A DNA stretch of 16,412 bases, taken from positions 1 to 16,412 of the forward strand of contig CAYUKK010000230.1 of NCBI GenBank assembly GCA_964445305.1, read 5' to 3'. Source of the stretch: CAYUKK01 sp964445305. GTDB taxonomy: Bacteria; Acidobacteriota; Aminicenantia; Aminicenantales; UBA8522. The notes under the pieces were generated by a model that worked only from the letters and a program-made list of their open reading frames with translations, was not told where the DNA came from and did not search any database. Below are positions 6,775 through 14,376 of the stretch, piece by piece. The position numbers were made by a program, and so were the translations under genes. Each line of letters begins with the position of its first letter. Positions within the stretch are counted from its first letter, which is position 1.

Positions 6775-7602
6775 ATGAAGCCAAAGAGGACGAGGGTCAT
6801 CGCCCTCCTCACGGATTTTGGTGATGAGGATTATTTTGTCGCCTCGGTCAAGGGCGTAATCCTGAGTGTGAACCCTCGGGCGTGCCTTGTCGATATCAGC
6901 CACCGTATCCCCGCTTTCGACATCGATGCGGCCGGGTTTGTCCTGGCTGCCGCCTGCCCCTATTTTCCGCCCGAGACGATTTTCTTGGCCGTGGTCGACC
7001 CCGGTGTGGGCTCCAAGCGGAAAATCCTCCTTGTCGAGACCAGCTGTCATTTCTTCATCGCTCCCGATAACGGCCTCCTGACTCTTGCCCTGGAGCGGGA
7101 AAAGCCCAGGCGCATCCGGGAAATTTCCAACCCGCGTTTCTTCCTCGACCCGCCGAGCCAGACATTTGAGGCACGAGACAAGATGGCTCCGGTGGCGGCC
7201 TGGCTTTCCCTCGGCCGCTCGGTGAAGGTGTTCGGACCGGCGCTTGAGGGCTATGAGAAGAGGCCTTGCCCCGAGCCCGAAGTGAAGGACGGAGAGGTGC
7301 GCGGACGAGTCCTCTATGCCGACAAGTATGGCAACCTAATTACCAATATTCCCGTTTCGCTGCTTCAACCTTTGAGCAAAGCTTCAAGCCCTCGCCAAAT
7401 CCGAGGAGGATGGAAGCTTTTGGCCGGAAAAAAGGAAATAAGGGGTTACCGAGAGACTTACTCGGCGGCTGAGAAGGGCGAGGTTTTTTTCCTTTGCGGA
7501 AGCCTCGGACTGATTGAGATTGCCGTCCGCGAGGGTTCAGCGAGAGAAAAGACAGGGTTAGCACCTGGCGTTCCTATCCGCATCGTCAGTAGGAGGGTCT
7601 AA
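6775..7602 (+). CDS. SAM hydroxide adenosyltransferase family protein (DUF62), with atypical catalytic residue
   Basis: DUF62 enzymes, related to fluorinase and chlorinase, use activated water to split S-adenosylmethionine into adenosine and methionine. The 275-residue product has the N-terminal LLTDFG with a downstream VKGVI, DISHRIPAFDI, VVDPGVGSKRK with Asp75 and Arg82, and APDNGLL. A C-terminal beta-barrel contains YADKYGNLITNI, the family hallmark. The catalytic triad is Asp-Arg-His, the His lying in TFHGRD. Here that segment is TFEARD, so the position holds Glu132. Asp and Arg keep the 7-residue spacing. ATG 6775 is chosen from the promoter position; ATG 6766 and TTG 6736 are in frame upstream. 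recD2 follows on the same strand and may be cotranscribed. The family is secure; whether this member hydrolyses SAM is open. Confidence 0.9.
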   Translation: MKPKRTRVIALLTDFGDEDYFVASVKGVILSVNPRACLVDISHRIPAFDIDAAGFVLAAACPYFPPETIFLAVVDPGVGSKRKILLVETSCHFFIAPDNGLLTLALEREKPRRIREISNPRFFLDPPSQTFEARDKMAPVAAWLSLGRSVKVFGPALEGYEKRPCPEPEVKDGEVRGRVLYADKYGNLITNIPVSLLQPLSKASSPRQIRGGWKLLAGKKEIRGYRETYSAAEKGEVFFLCGSLGLIEIAVREGSAREKTGLAPGVPIRIVSRRV

Positions 7603-7627
7603 AACGAAAGACAACAGTTGGCCGCCT

Positions 7628-9817
7628 TTGCTTCGAAAAGAGGAGGGGGAGTGTCTGGAGGGAACCGTCGAGCAGGTCGTCTATTACAATCCAGAGAATG
7701 GCTACACGGTCTTTCGCTTTTCCCTCGAGAACGGCCAGGAGCTGACACTCGTTGGTTCCTTCCCACCGCTTTCAGCCGGCGAAGTGTTGAGGGTAAGCGG
7801 CAGGTGGGAGGTCAATCAGAAATTTGGTCAGCAATTCCGGGTGGAAAATTTCGTGCCCATCCTTCCTTCCTCGGTCAAAGGGATAGAAAAATTCCTCGCC
7901 TCCGGCCTGGTCAAGGGCATCGGTCCCGTCCTGGCTCGCCGGATCGTCAAAAAATTCGGCCCGAGGACGATCGAGGTCATTTCCCGCGAGCCTGACCGAA
8001 TCCTGGAAGTTGAGGGCGTTGGCAGCGTCAAGCTCCGCGAAATAAAGAAATCCTGGGCTGATAACAAGCACATCCGGGACCTCATCATTTTCCTCCAGGA
8101 GCACGGTGTCTCGACGAGTTTAGCCACCAAAATCCACCGTCAGTACGGCGACCGGTCTTTTCACGTCTTGAAAACTAACCCTTACCAGCTTTGCCTTGAG
8201 GTCTGGGGAATCGGCTTCAAGACAGCCGACCAGATTGCCCTGAAATTGGGCATGGACCCGACTTCCTTGGAAAGGGTCAAGGCGTTTATCCTCTATCTTC
8301 TCGAAAAGGCCTCGGAGCAAGGCCACGTTTTCCTCTACCAGGAAGAGCTCGAAGAAGGTTGCGCCAAGGAGTTGGGTGTTGAAGTGCAAAAAATAGGCGA
8401 GGCCGTCGAATCCCTTCGTCGGGCAAGCCTCGTCCGCGTCGAGTCAACCGAAGGCCGGATCGCCATCTACCTTCCTTTTCTCTACGAGGCTCAAGAAGGG
8501 GTGGCCCGGGCCCTTCTTTCCTTATGTTCGCTCCCGGCTAAGGAGGCTCCAGCAGACATGGACCGGACCATCGCCGAGGTCGAAAAGGACTTGAGCCTGA
8601 GCTTTTCGCCGCGGCAGAGGGAGGCGATCAAAGAGTGCTTCCATCGGAAAGTCCTGGTCATTACGGGCGGTCCGGGAACGGGGAAAACGACCATCATCCG
8701 GGCCGTGGTGGCCATTTTTGAGAGCCTGGGCGAAAAAGTCATCCTGGCCGCGCCAACTGGGCGGGCAGCCAAGCGACTCGCCGAGGCAACCAAGAGAGAG
8801 GCGAGGACCATCCACCGAACACTGGAGTTCAACCCGAAACAAGCGGCTTTCCGTCGGAACGAGCGGCATCCACTCCGCGCCGACGCCCTCGTCATCGACG
8901 AATTCTCCATGGTTGACCTGCCCCTCATGTACTCCCTCATTAAAGCCGTTCCTCCGACCATGCGCCTCATTCTTGTCGGAGATAAGGACCAGCTTCCTTC
9001 GGTCGGGCCGGGAAACCTTCTCCATGACATCATTGCTTCGGGCCGGGTGCCAGTGCTCAGGCTGGATGAAATCTTCCGCCAGGAGAAGGAGAGCTTGATT
9101 GTGCTCAATGCCCATCGCATCAACCAGGGTCAGGGCATTATCTACCCTCGGCGTGAGGACAAGGATGCGGATTTCTATTTCATTCACTTGGAGGACGAGG
9201 AGAAAGCCTACAAGACCATCATGATGATGGCCTGCTCCAACATTCCCCGCAAACTCGGCCTGCCGCCGCTGACAACACAGGTCCAGGTCATCAGCCCCAT
9301 GTACCGAGGTCTTTGCGGCGTCGACAACCTCAACCTCGAGCTCCAGGCTCGGCTCAACCCTGGGTCGGAGGGAATCAAGTTTGGAAGCCGCGAGTTTCGC
9401 GTCCGCGACAAAGTTATGCAAATCAGGAACAATTACGAAAAGGAAATCTACAACGGGGATATCGGGATCATCGTCCATGTCGACAAGCAGCGGTTCCGGG
9501 CTATCGTCGACTTTGACGGCCGGGAGGTGGCGTTCGAGAAGGATGAGCTGAGTGATATCACCCATGCCTACGCTGTTTCCGTCCACAAGGCCCAGGGAAG
9601 CGAGTACGAGGCGGTGGTGATGCCCCTCCTTGTCCAGCACTACATCATGCTCCAGCGGAACCTCTTCTACACGGCTCTCACGCGGGCCAAGCGCTTGAGC
9701 GTCATCGTCGGCTCCTACCGCGCCCTCCATATTGCCATCAAGAACGATAAGCCTGTCCGGCGCAACGGCCTCCTCCGCGAAAAACTCTTAGGGTTAGGGT
9801 TGGGCCAACATAAATAG
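7628..9817 (+). CDS. recD2: RecD2-type ATP-dependent DNA helicase
   Basis: RecD2 is a 5'-3' superfamily 1B helicase of bacteria that use it outside RecBCD, linked to DNA repair and replication stress. The 729-residue product (normal length) has the N-terminal EGTVEQVVYYNPENGYTVF, helix-hairpin-helix segments (GIGPVLARRIVKKFG; VWGIGFKTADQIA), and Walker A GGPGTGKTT (347-355). Walker B DEFSM is at 424-428 and motif III GDKDQLPSVGPG at 451-462. Late motifs are HAYAVSVHKAQGSEY and YTALTRAKRLSVIVG. The start is uncertain. TTG 7628 has no ribosome site, whereas an in-frame CTG at 7655 has AGGAGG at 7641-7646, 8 nt away, and is followed directly by the conserved EGTVEQV. No ATG or GTG is available in frame nearby. 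It follows the DUF62 gene closely. Confidence 0.96.
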   Translation: MLRKEEGECLEGTVEQVVYYNPENGYTVFRFSLENGQELTLVGSFPPLSAGEVLRVSGRWEVNQKFGQQFRVENFVPILPSSVKGIEKFLASGLVKGIGPVLARRIVKKFGPRTIEVISREPDRILEVEGVGSVKLREIKKSWADNKHIRDLIIFLQEHGVSTSLATKIHRQYGDRSFHVLKTNPYQLCLEVWGIGFKTADQIALKLGMDPTSLERVKAFILYLLEKASEQGHVFLYQEELEEGCAKELGVEVQKIGEAVESLRRASLVRVESTEGRIAIYLPFLYEAQEGVARALLSLCSLPAKEAPADMDRTIAEVEKDLSLSFSPRQREAIKECFHRKVLVITGGPGTGKTTIIRAVVAIFESLGEKVILAAPTGRAAKRLAEATKREARTIHRTLEFNPKQAAFRRNERHPLRADALVIDEFSMVDLPLMYSLIKAVPPTMRLILVGDKDQLPSVGPGNLLHDIIASGRVPVLRLDEIFRQEKESLIVLNAHRINQGQGIIYPRREDKDADFYFIHLEDEEKAYKTIMMMACSNIPRKLGLPPLTTQVQVISPMYRGLCGVDNLNLELQARLNPGSEGIKFGSREFRVRDKVMQIRNNYEKEIYNGDIGIIVHVDKQRFRAIVDFDGREVAFEKDELSDITHAYAVSVHKAQGSEYEAVVMPLLVQHYIMLQRNLFYTALTRAKRLSVIVGSYRALHIAIKNDKPVRRNGLLREKLLGLGLGQHK

Positions 9818-9939
9818 CTGAAAATAAGTAAATTAGCAACAAGATGGGTTGTTTGGCTTGCCCTAAATCCTCATCTGGACTCCAAAGATAGTCGACCTTC
9901 CGCTTTTATTCTTTGGATGAACGGAAAAGAGTCGCCTTG

Positions 9940-9969
9940 TTGACTTTGCTTTTATCCTTCTTCTATCAT
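9940..9969 (+). promoter_or_regulatory. Promoter of the SH3-M48-cyclase-MBL-channel operon
   Basis: A -35 TTGACT (9940-9945), 18-nt spacer, -10 TATCAT (9964-9969). The start would be near 9976, with the ribosome site GGAGG at 9980-9984 directly after it. It lies in the 172-nt gap after recD2 and is the only clear promoter ahead of the five tightly spaced plus-strand genes. No operator dyad is obvious beside it. Confidence 0.68.
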
Positions 9970-9989
9970 AGTCCAAACTGGAGGTGAAC

Positions 9990-10475
9990 GTGAAAAGGCG
10001 AGTTCCTGTCCTTATTTTGATAAGCCTTCTTGTCGTCTTCATCGGGCTCTTGCTTGCCGAAACGCTCATCATCAAGGTTCAGTCCACCAACCTCAGGAAA
10101 AACCCGAAGTTTTATGCGCCGGTTGTGCAGGCCCTTTCGGCAGGGGAGAGGGTCGAGAAGATAAGCAGCCAGGAAGGATGGTTTCAGGTCCGCACTTCGA
10201 GCGGGGCGACGGGCTGGCTCCATTCGAGCGCAGTCGAAGTCCAGAAGTTTAGCCTTCTCGCCCTTGACAAGAGCATGAAGACCCAGGCCTCAGCCAGCGA
10301 GGTGGCTCTGGCTGGCAAGGGTTTCAACAAGCAGGTGGAAGAAAGCTACCGGGCCAAACACGGCGAGTTGAGTTTCGCCTGGGTGGATAAGATGCTCCAG
10401 GTCAAAATTCCGGTTGCTCAAATCGAGGACTTCATGAAAAAGGGCAAGCTGGGCGAGTTTGGAGGTGGCCGATGA
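9990..10475 (+). CDS. Membrane-anchored bacterial SH3-domain protein
   Basis: Bacterial SH3 domains usually bind cell-wall peptides or mediate periplasmic protein contacts. The 161-residue product has a basic start and a hydrophobic helix (about 6-24) that could be an anchor or uncleaved signal. An SH3b domain spans about 28-84, shown by STNLRKNPKFYAPVVQALSAG and GWFQVRTSSGATGWLHSS. A polar C-terminal part (about 90-161) resembles nothing I can name. The GTG at 9990 is preceded by GGAGG (9980-9984) at 5-nt spacing; another GTG at 9984 lies within that site. It is the first gene after the promoter, and its end overlaps the M48 gene by 4 nt (ATGA), suggesting the two periplasmic proteins act together. 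Specific role unknown. Confidence 0.85.
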   Translation: MKRRVPVLILISLLVVFIGLLLAETLIIKVQSTNLRKNPKFYAPVVQALSAGERVEKISSQEGWFQVRTSSGATGWLHSSAVEVQKFSLLALDKSMKTQASASEVALAGKGFNKQVEESYRAKHGELSFAWVDKMLQVKIPVAQIEDFMKKGKLGEFGGGR

Positions 10476-11389
10476 AAAGCCAAGTCCTCCGCCCTCCCGT
10501 TTTTACTGCCCTCGCCACGCTGGTTTTTCTGGCTTCCTGCTCAGTCGTCCAGCAGGGAGCTGGTGTTCTGGCCGAAACCGGTCAGATTTCGGAGAGCGAT
10601 CGCCAGGCCATCGTCAAAACGAGCCAAGCCGTCCGTCAGACTTTCGCCGACATCACCGAAGAAGAAGAATACTACATCGGTCGGAGCGTGGCGGCCCTCA
10701 TCCTCGCCCGCTACCCCGTTTATGAGAATGATGCCCTGACGAAGTATGTCAACACAGTCGGCCAGGCTGTTGTCTTTTCCTCGGACCGGCCTGAGACTTA
10801 CGCCGGCTACCATTTCCTCATCCTCGACACCGAGGAAGTCAACGCCATGGCGGCACCGGGCGGGTTCGTTTTCATCACCAAGGGATTGCTGAAGCGCTGC
10901 CAGAACGAGGAGATGCTGGCCGCCGTCCTGGCTCACGAAATCGGCCATGTCTGCGCCAAGCACGGCCTCCAATCGATCAAGAAATCCCGTCTCATCGATG
11001 CCTTTCGCATCATCGGGACAGAAGCGGCCCAACGCTACGGCTCCGAGGAGCTGGCCCAGCTCACCTCCATTTTCGAGGATGTCCTCGGCGATATTGTCGA
11101 GAAGCTCATCGAGAGAGGCTACGACAGGAAATTCGAGCACGAAGCTGATGCGCTGGCCGTGAAGTTCGCCGCCTCGACCGGCTACTCGCCGCAGGGGATG
11201 ACGGCTTTCCTGGAGACCCTGGTCGGCGACGCCTCGGCTGTTTCGGGGAAGGGATGGTTCAAGACGCACCCGACTCCCGAAAGCCGCCTGGAAAGAGTCC
11301 ACAAAGATATCGCTTCACTCAAAAGGCTTCCCGAGGCAGAATCGGTTCGGACGCAGAGGTTCAAGCAGAGTGTGGGTGATTTGAAATGA
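10472..11389 (+). CDS. M48-family zinc metalloprotease, lipoprotein
   Basis: M48 peptidases of the BepA/LoiP type are periplasmic proteases that act on outer-membrane or envelope proteins. The 305-residue product has a signal peptide ending in a lipobox LASC, with Cys23 as the probable lipidated residue. The conserved NAMAAPGGFVFITKGLL (about 124-140) follows. HEIGH (155-159) supplies two zinc ligands and the catalytic Glu. EHEADALA (222-229) supplies the third ligand, Glu222. THPTPESRLERV near the C-terminus is also family-typical. All catalytic residues are intact. There is no TPR extension like that of BepA. Residue 24 is Ser, not Asp, so outer-membrane placement is plausible. Its ATG overlaps the SH3 gene stop, and the cyclase begins 19 nt downstream. 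The substrate is unknown. Confidence 0.95.
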   Translation: MKSQVLRPPVFTALATLVFLASCSVVQQGAGVLAETGQISESDRQAIVKTSQAVRQTFADITEEEEYYIGRSVAALILARYPVYENDALTKYVNTVGQAVVFSSDRPETYAGYHFLILDTEEVNAMAAPGGFVFITKGLLKRCQNEEMLAAVLAHEIGHVCAKHGLQSIKKSRLIDAFRIIGTEAAQRYGSEELAQLTSIFEDVLGDIVEKLIERGYDRKFEHEADALAVKFAASTGYSPQGMTAFLETLVGDASAVSGKGWFKTHPTPESRLERVHKDIASLKRLPEAESVRTQRFKQSVGDLK

Positions 11390-11408
11390 GACCGTCGCTC
11401 GGGCGAGG

Positions 11409-13523
11409 ATGAAAAAACTGCGCCTGGCTCGGGGTCGACAAAAGCTTCTTCGCGGTGGCCTGGTCGGGCTGGGAGCTTTTGCCCTTTCCCTTGTCCTTCA
11501 TTTTTTGGGTGTCCTTAAGCCTCTCGAATGGAAAGCCTGGGATTTAAGGCTTCACCTCTGGGCCGACCCTAACCGTGCCGATCCGCGTATCGTCATTTTT
11601 CTTATCGACCAATACAGCCTCGATGTCTACGAAAAAGAGCAAGGTCTATCGTGGCCGTGGCCGCGTCAGCTCTATTCAGCGGTCATCGATTACCTCCGGA
11701 AAGGCGGAGCGAGGGCTGTCTTTTTTGATTTAGATTTTAGCGCCAGCTCCCGTTCTGGTCGTGAGGATGATGAGGATTTTGCCAGGGCCATGGCCAGGGC
11801 CGGGAACGTCTTCTTGCCCGTTGCTCTGAGCCTTATGGAGGAATCCTACGAGGAAATACCGACTGGCCGCCTGGAGCGGTTTTCCCTTCCCGTTTTTTCT
11901 TTTGAGGATAAAAGTCTCCCCTTGGCCGTGTCGGCCAGCCTGCCCGTTTCTCCGCTCCTTGAAGCCTGCCGCGGCGCAGGAAACGTCGTTTTCCCCCCTG
12001 ATAGCGATGGCGTTTTCCGTCGCCTGCCGCTCGCCTTTTCCTTCAAGGGTCTGGCCATTCCTTCTGCCCCGCTGGCCCTGGCACACTTCCTGGAAGGAGA
12101 TAAAAAGGAAATCTTGGACAAGCTTCCCCTCGACAGAGAAGGCCGGATGATTCTCCGCTTTCACGGTCGAACCGGCACTTATAAAACCTATAATATCGCC
12201 GCGATCATCAACTCCTGGGCTCAAATCGAAGAGGGACTCGAACCGCAAATCTCCCCCCTCGAATTCGCCGGCAAGGTCGTCCTTGTCGGCGGGAGCGCTC
12301 CTGGTCTCCTCGACCTCAGGCCGACCCCGCTGAGCCCCGTCTCTCCTGGCGTGGAGATTCAGGCCGTCGGCCTCGACAACATCCTTCACCATGATGCCAT
12401 CCGCTCCCAGCCGGTCCCTCTTCTCATCGCCTTTCTTTTTCTTCTCTCCTTCCTCACGGCCATCGCTATCACCCTCATCGCCCGGGTCGGGTTTCAGGTG
12501 ATTTTCTTGTTCTTCGCCCTGGCTCTTCCCTTCGGCGCAGCTTGGCTGGCCTTCTGTTCTGGCATCTGGCTCGAGCTTTTGGCTTCGGAATCGGCCGTCG
12601 TCTTGAGTTTTCTCGCCGCCTCGCTCCTCAACTATGCCTTCGAGGGAAGGCAGCGCCGGTTCATCAAGAGTGTTTTCAGCCATTATCTCAGCCCCGCCGT
12701 TATTGACAGAATCGTGGCCAATCCATCGCTCCTCCGGCTGGGAGGGGAGAGGCGAGAAGTAACCTCTTTTTTTTCCGATATCGCTGGCTTCACGTCCATC
12801 TCCGAGGTGCTCTCGCCCGAGGCATTGGTTCGCTTTCTCAACGAGTATCTCTCGGAGATGACCGAGATCATTCTGGCCAGCGGCGGCACGTTGGACAAAT
12901 ACGAGGGGGATGCCATCATCGCTTTCTGGAATGCCCCCCTCGACCAACCCGACCATGCGCTTCGCGCCTGCCGGGCAGCCCTGCGCTGCCAGGCACGGCT
13001 GGCCGAGCTCAGACCAAGGTTTATCGAAACCATCGGGCGACCTGTCATGATGCGCATCGGACTCAACTCCGGCCCGGCCGTTGTCGGTAACATGGGCTCG
13101 GCGCGGCGCTTTGATTACACGGCGATGGGGGACACGATTAACCTCGCTTCCCGCCTCGAGGGAGCATGTAAGCTCTACCAGGTGTCCATTCTGGCCGGCG
13201 AAGAAACCTACTGTTTGGTTCAGGAAGCTATCGTGGCGCGCGAGGTCGACATCATCCGTGTCCTCGGCCGAGAAAAACCCGTTCGAGTTTACGAGGTCAT
13301 CGGTGAGCAGGGGTGCGTGGCCGCAGCTTCCATGGACAGGATTCGGCTCTTCGAGGAAGCGAGAGGGTTTTACCAGCGCCGTCAATGGGACAAAGCCATG
13401 GCCCGGTTGGAGAGGCTCGAAGGCGACCCCTTGGCCAGGCTTTACATTGAGCGCTGTCGTCATCTTCAGCAAAATCCTCCGCCTGAGGAGTGGGATGGGG
13501 TTTATGCTCTCACCCATAAATGA
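11409..13523 (+). CDS. CHASE2-domain class III adenylate/guanylate cyclase
   Basis: Receptor cyclases of this type sense something outside the membrane through CHASE2 and make cAMP (or cGMP) inside. The 704-residue product has an N-terminal helix (about 16-34), a CHASE2 domain (about 36-330; VIFLIDQYSL, FFDLDFS, LVGGSAPGLLDLRPTPL), three helices (about 336-410), then the catalytic domain (about 445-630). Active-site residues are all present: metal Asp457 (FFSDIAGFTS) and Asp501 (KYEGDA), substrate-contacting Lys497, Thr571 at the second purine-selecting position, and transition-state Asn578 and Arg582 (NLASRLE). The Lys/Thr pair favours ATP. A short TPR-like tail (about 643-690) closes the protein, as in many CHASE2 cyclases. 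The start has only an adjacent GCGAGG. It is followed closely by the hydrolase and the cNMP-binding channel, which gives the product an obvious local target. Confidence 0.95.
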   Translation: MKKLRLARGRQKLLRGGLVGLGAFALSLVLHFLGVLKPLEWKAWDLRLHLWADPNRADPRIVIFLIDQYSLDVYEKEQGLSWPWPRQLYSAVIDYLRKGGARAVFFDLDFSASSRSGREDDEDFARAMARAGNVFLPVALSLMEESYEEIPTGRLERFSLPVFSFEDKSLPLAVSASLPVSPLLEACRGAGNVVFPPDSDGVFRRLPLAFSFKGLAIPSAPLALAHFLEGDKKEILDKLPLDREGRMILRFHGRTGTYKTYNIAAIINSWAQIEEGLEPQISPLEFAGKVVLVGGSAPGLLDLRPTPLSPVSPGVEIQAVGLDNILHHDAIRSQPVPLLIAFLFLLSFLTAIAITLIARVGFQVIFLFFALALPFGAAWLAFCSGIWLELLASESAVVLSFLAASLLNYAFEGRQRRFIKSVFSHYLSPAVIDRIVANPSLLRLGGERREVTSFFSDIAGFTSISEVLSPEALVRFLNEYLSEMTEIILASGGTLDKYEGDAIIAFWNAPLDQPDHALRACRAALRCQARLAELRPRFIETIGRPVMMRIGLNSGPAVVGNMGSARRFDYTAMGDTINLASRLEGACKLYQVSILAGEETYCLVQEAIVAREVDIIRVLGREKPVRVYEVIGEQGCVAAASMDRIRLFEEARGFYQRRQWDKAMARLERLEGDPLARLYIERCRHLQQNPPPEEWDGVYALTHK

Positions 13524-13539
13524 GCGAGGGAGAGAAGCA

Positions 13540-14367
13540 ATGGAGGTCGAATTCTGGGGTGTGAGAGGAACGATGCCAGTCGGGGGAAGAGACTATACGA
13601 AGTACGGCGGGCACACGCTCTGCGCTACGGTGGTTGAAGGAGTTGACGCGACCGAAATCCTCATCCTCGACGCGGGCACCGGTCTCAAGCGGTTTGGCGA
13701 GAAGCTCATGGGCATAGGGGCCAAGGAATCGGCTGAACTCAACCTCCATCTTCTCCTGACCCATTTTCATCTTGACCACATCATCGGGCTTCCCTTTTTT
13801 GCGCCGTTGTATGCGAGCCAAACCAGGTTGACCATCTATTCATCCTTTTCCCCTGCTGAAACCGAAAAACAGCTGGCCGGTTTGATGGGTGGCCGGTATT
13901 TTCCCGTGGCTTTCAAGGAAACAAATTCTGTCAAGAGCTTCAAGAAAATCCCGGACGAGGGCCTGGCCATCGGCAACTTTCTTGTGCGAAGCTTGGCCCT
14001 TCACCATCCGCAGGGAAGTTACGCCTACCGAATCGAGCTCGGAGAGAGGAGCTTGGTCATGGCCACCGACACCGAACCTCCCGAAGGCAAATTCGACGAG
14101 CGGCTGGCCGAGTTCATTCGGCGTGCCGACTGCTTTGTTGGCGACGCCATGTTCACTCCCGAAGAATACTCGAAGCGACAAGGTTGGGGCCATAGCACGT
14201 GGCAGCACGGAGTGGCGCTGGCTCGGGCTTCGAGGGTCGGCTGGCTTCTCCTTTCCCATCTGAGTCCTGACCATTCCGATAGGATGATTGACGGGATGGT
14301 CAAGGAAGCACGCGGCGAATTCCGTCGCACGCGAGCAGCTCGGGAAGGCTTGCGTTTGAAGCTTTGA
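13540..14367 (+). CDS. Metallo-beta-lactamase-fold hydrolase, candidate cyclic-nucleotide phosphodiesterase
   Basis: This 275-residue protein belongs to the PhnP/RNase Z-like branch of the MBL superfamily (COG1235-like). Seen: MEVEFWGVRGTMP at the N-terminus, YGGHTLC (usually YGGNTSC), and the metal motif THFHLDH (74-80) with His75, His77, Asp79 and His80. A His pair is at 155-156, the bridging Asp177 is in ATDTEP, and GDAMFTPEEY plus GWGHST lie at 201-220. Conserved His residues near the end (LSHLSPDHSD, 239-246) complete the pattern, so it should be active. ATG 13540 has AGGGAG upstream and begins the conserved domain; an upstream ATG at 13504 is in frame. It sits 16 nt after the cyclase and 9 nt before the channel. 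A role in breaking down the cyclic nucleotide is an inference from position; RNA or phospho-ester substrates are equally possible. Confidence 0.9.
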   Translation: MEVEFWGVRGTMPVGGRDYTKYGGHTLCATVVEGVDATEILILDAGTGLKRFGEKLMGIGAKESAELNLHLLLTHFHLDHIIGLPFFAPLYASQTRLTIYSSFSPAETEKQLAGLMGGRYFPVAFKETNSVKSFKKIPDEGLAIGNFLVRSLALHHPQGSYAYRIELGERSLVMATDTEPPEGKFDERLAEFIRRADCFVGDAMFTPEEYSKRQGWGHSTWQHGVALARASRVGWLLLSHLSPDHSDRMIDGMVKEARGEFRRTRAAREGLRLKL

Positions 14368-14376
14368 GAGGTGACG

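Noticed and set aside
7618..7995. Frameshift in recD2, suggested by a GTG with a nearby AGGAGGGG in another frame
   Set aside because: The other frame encodes no RecD-like residues, while the 7628 frame is continuous and conserved from its first residues.
8522..9730. 402-residue minus-strand frame opposite recD2
   Set aside because: Shadow of the helicase gene; no domain recognised, no ribosome site.
9788..9804. Telomere-like TTAGGGTTAGGG and possible G-quadruplex at the end of recD2
   Set aside because: Only three G-runs, and it simply encodes a Leu-Gly repeat at the helicase C-terminus.
11730..13517. 595-residue open frame on the minus strand
   Set aside because: It is antisense to the cyclase, whose domains and catalytic residues are unmistakable. 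The product is a low-complexity polar sequence created by GC-rich codon use.
13081..13539. N-terminal extension of the MBL frame inside the cyclase gene
   Set aside because: It is out-of-frame cyclase sequence; the conserved MBL start is at 13540 with a ribosome site.
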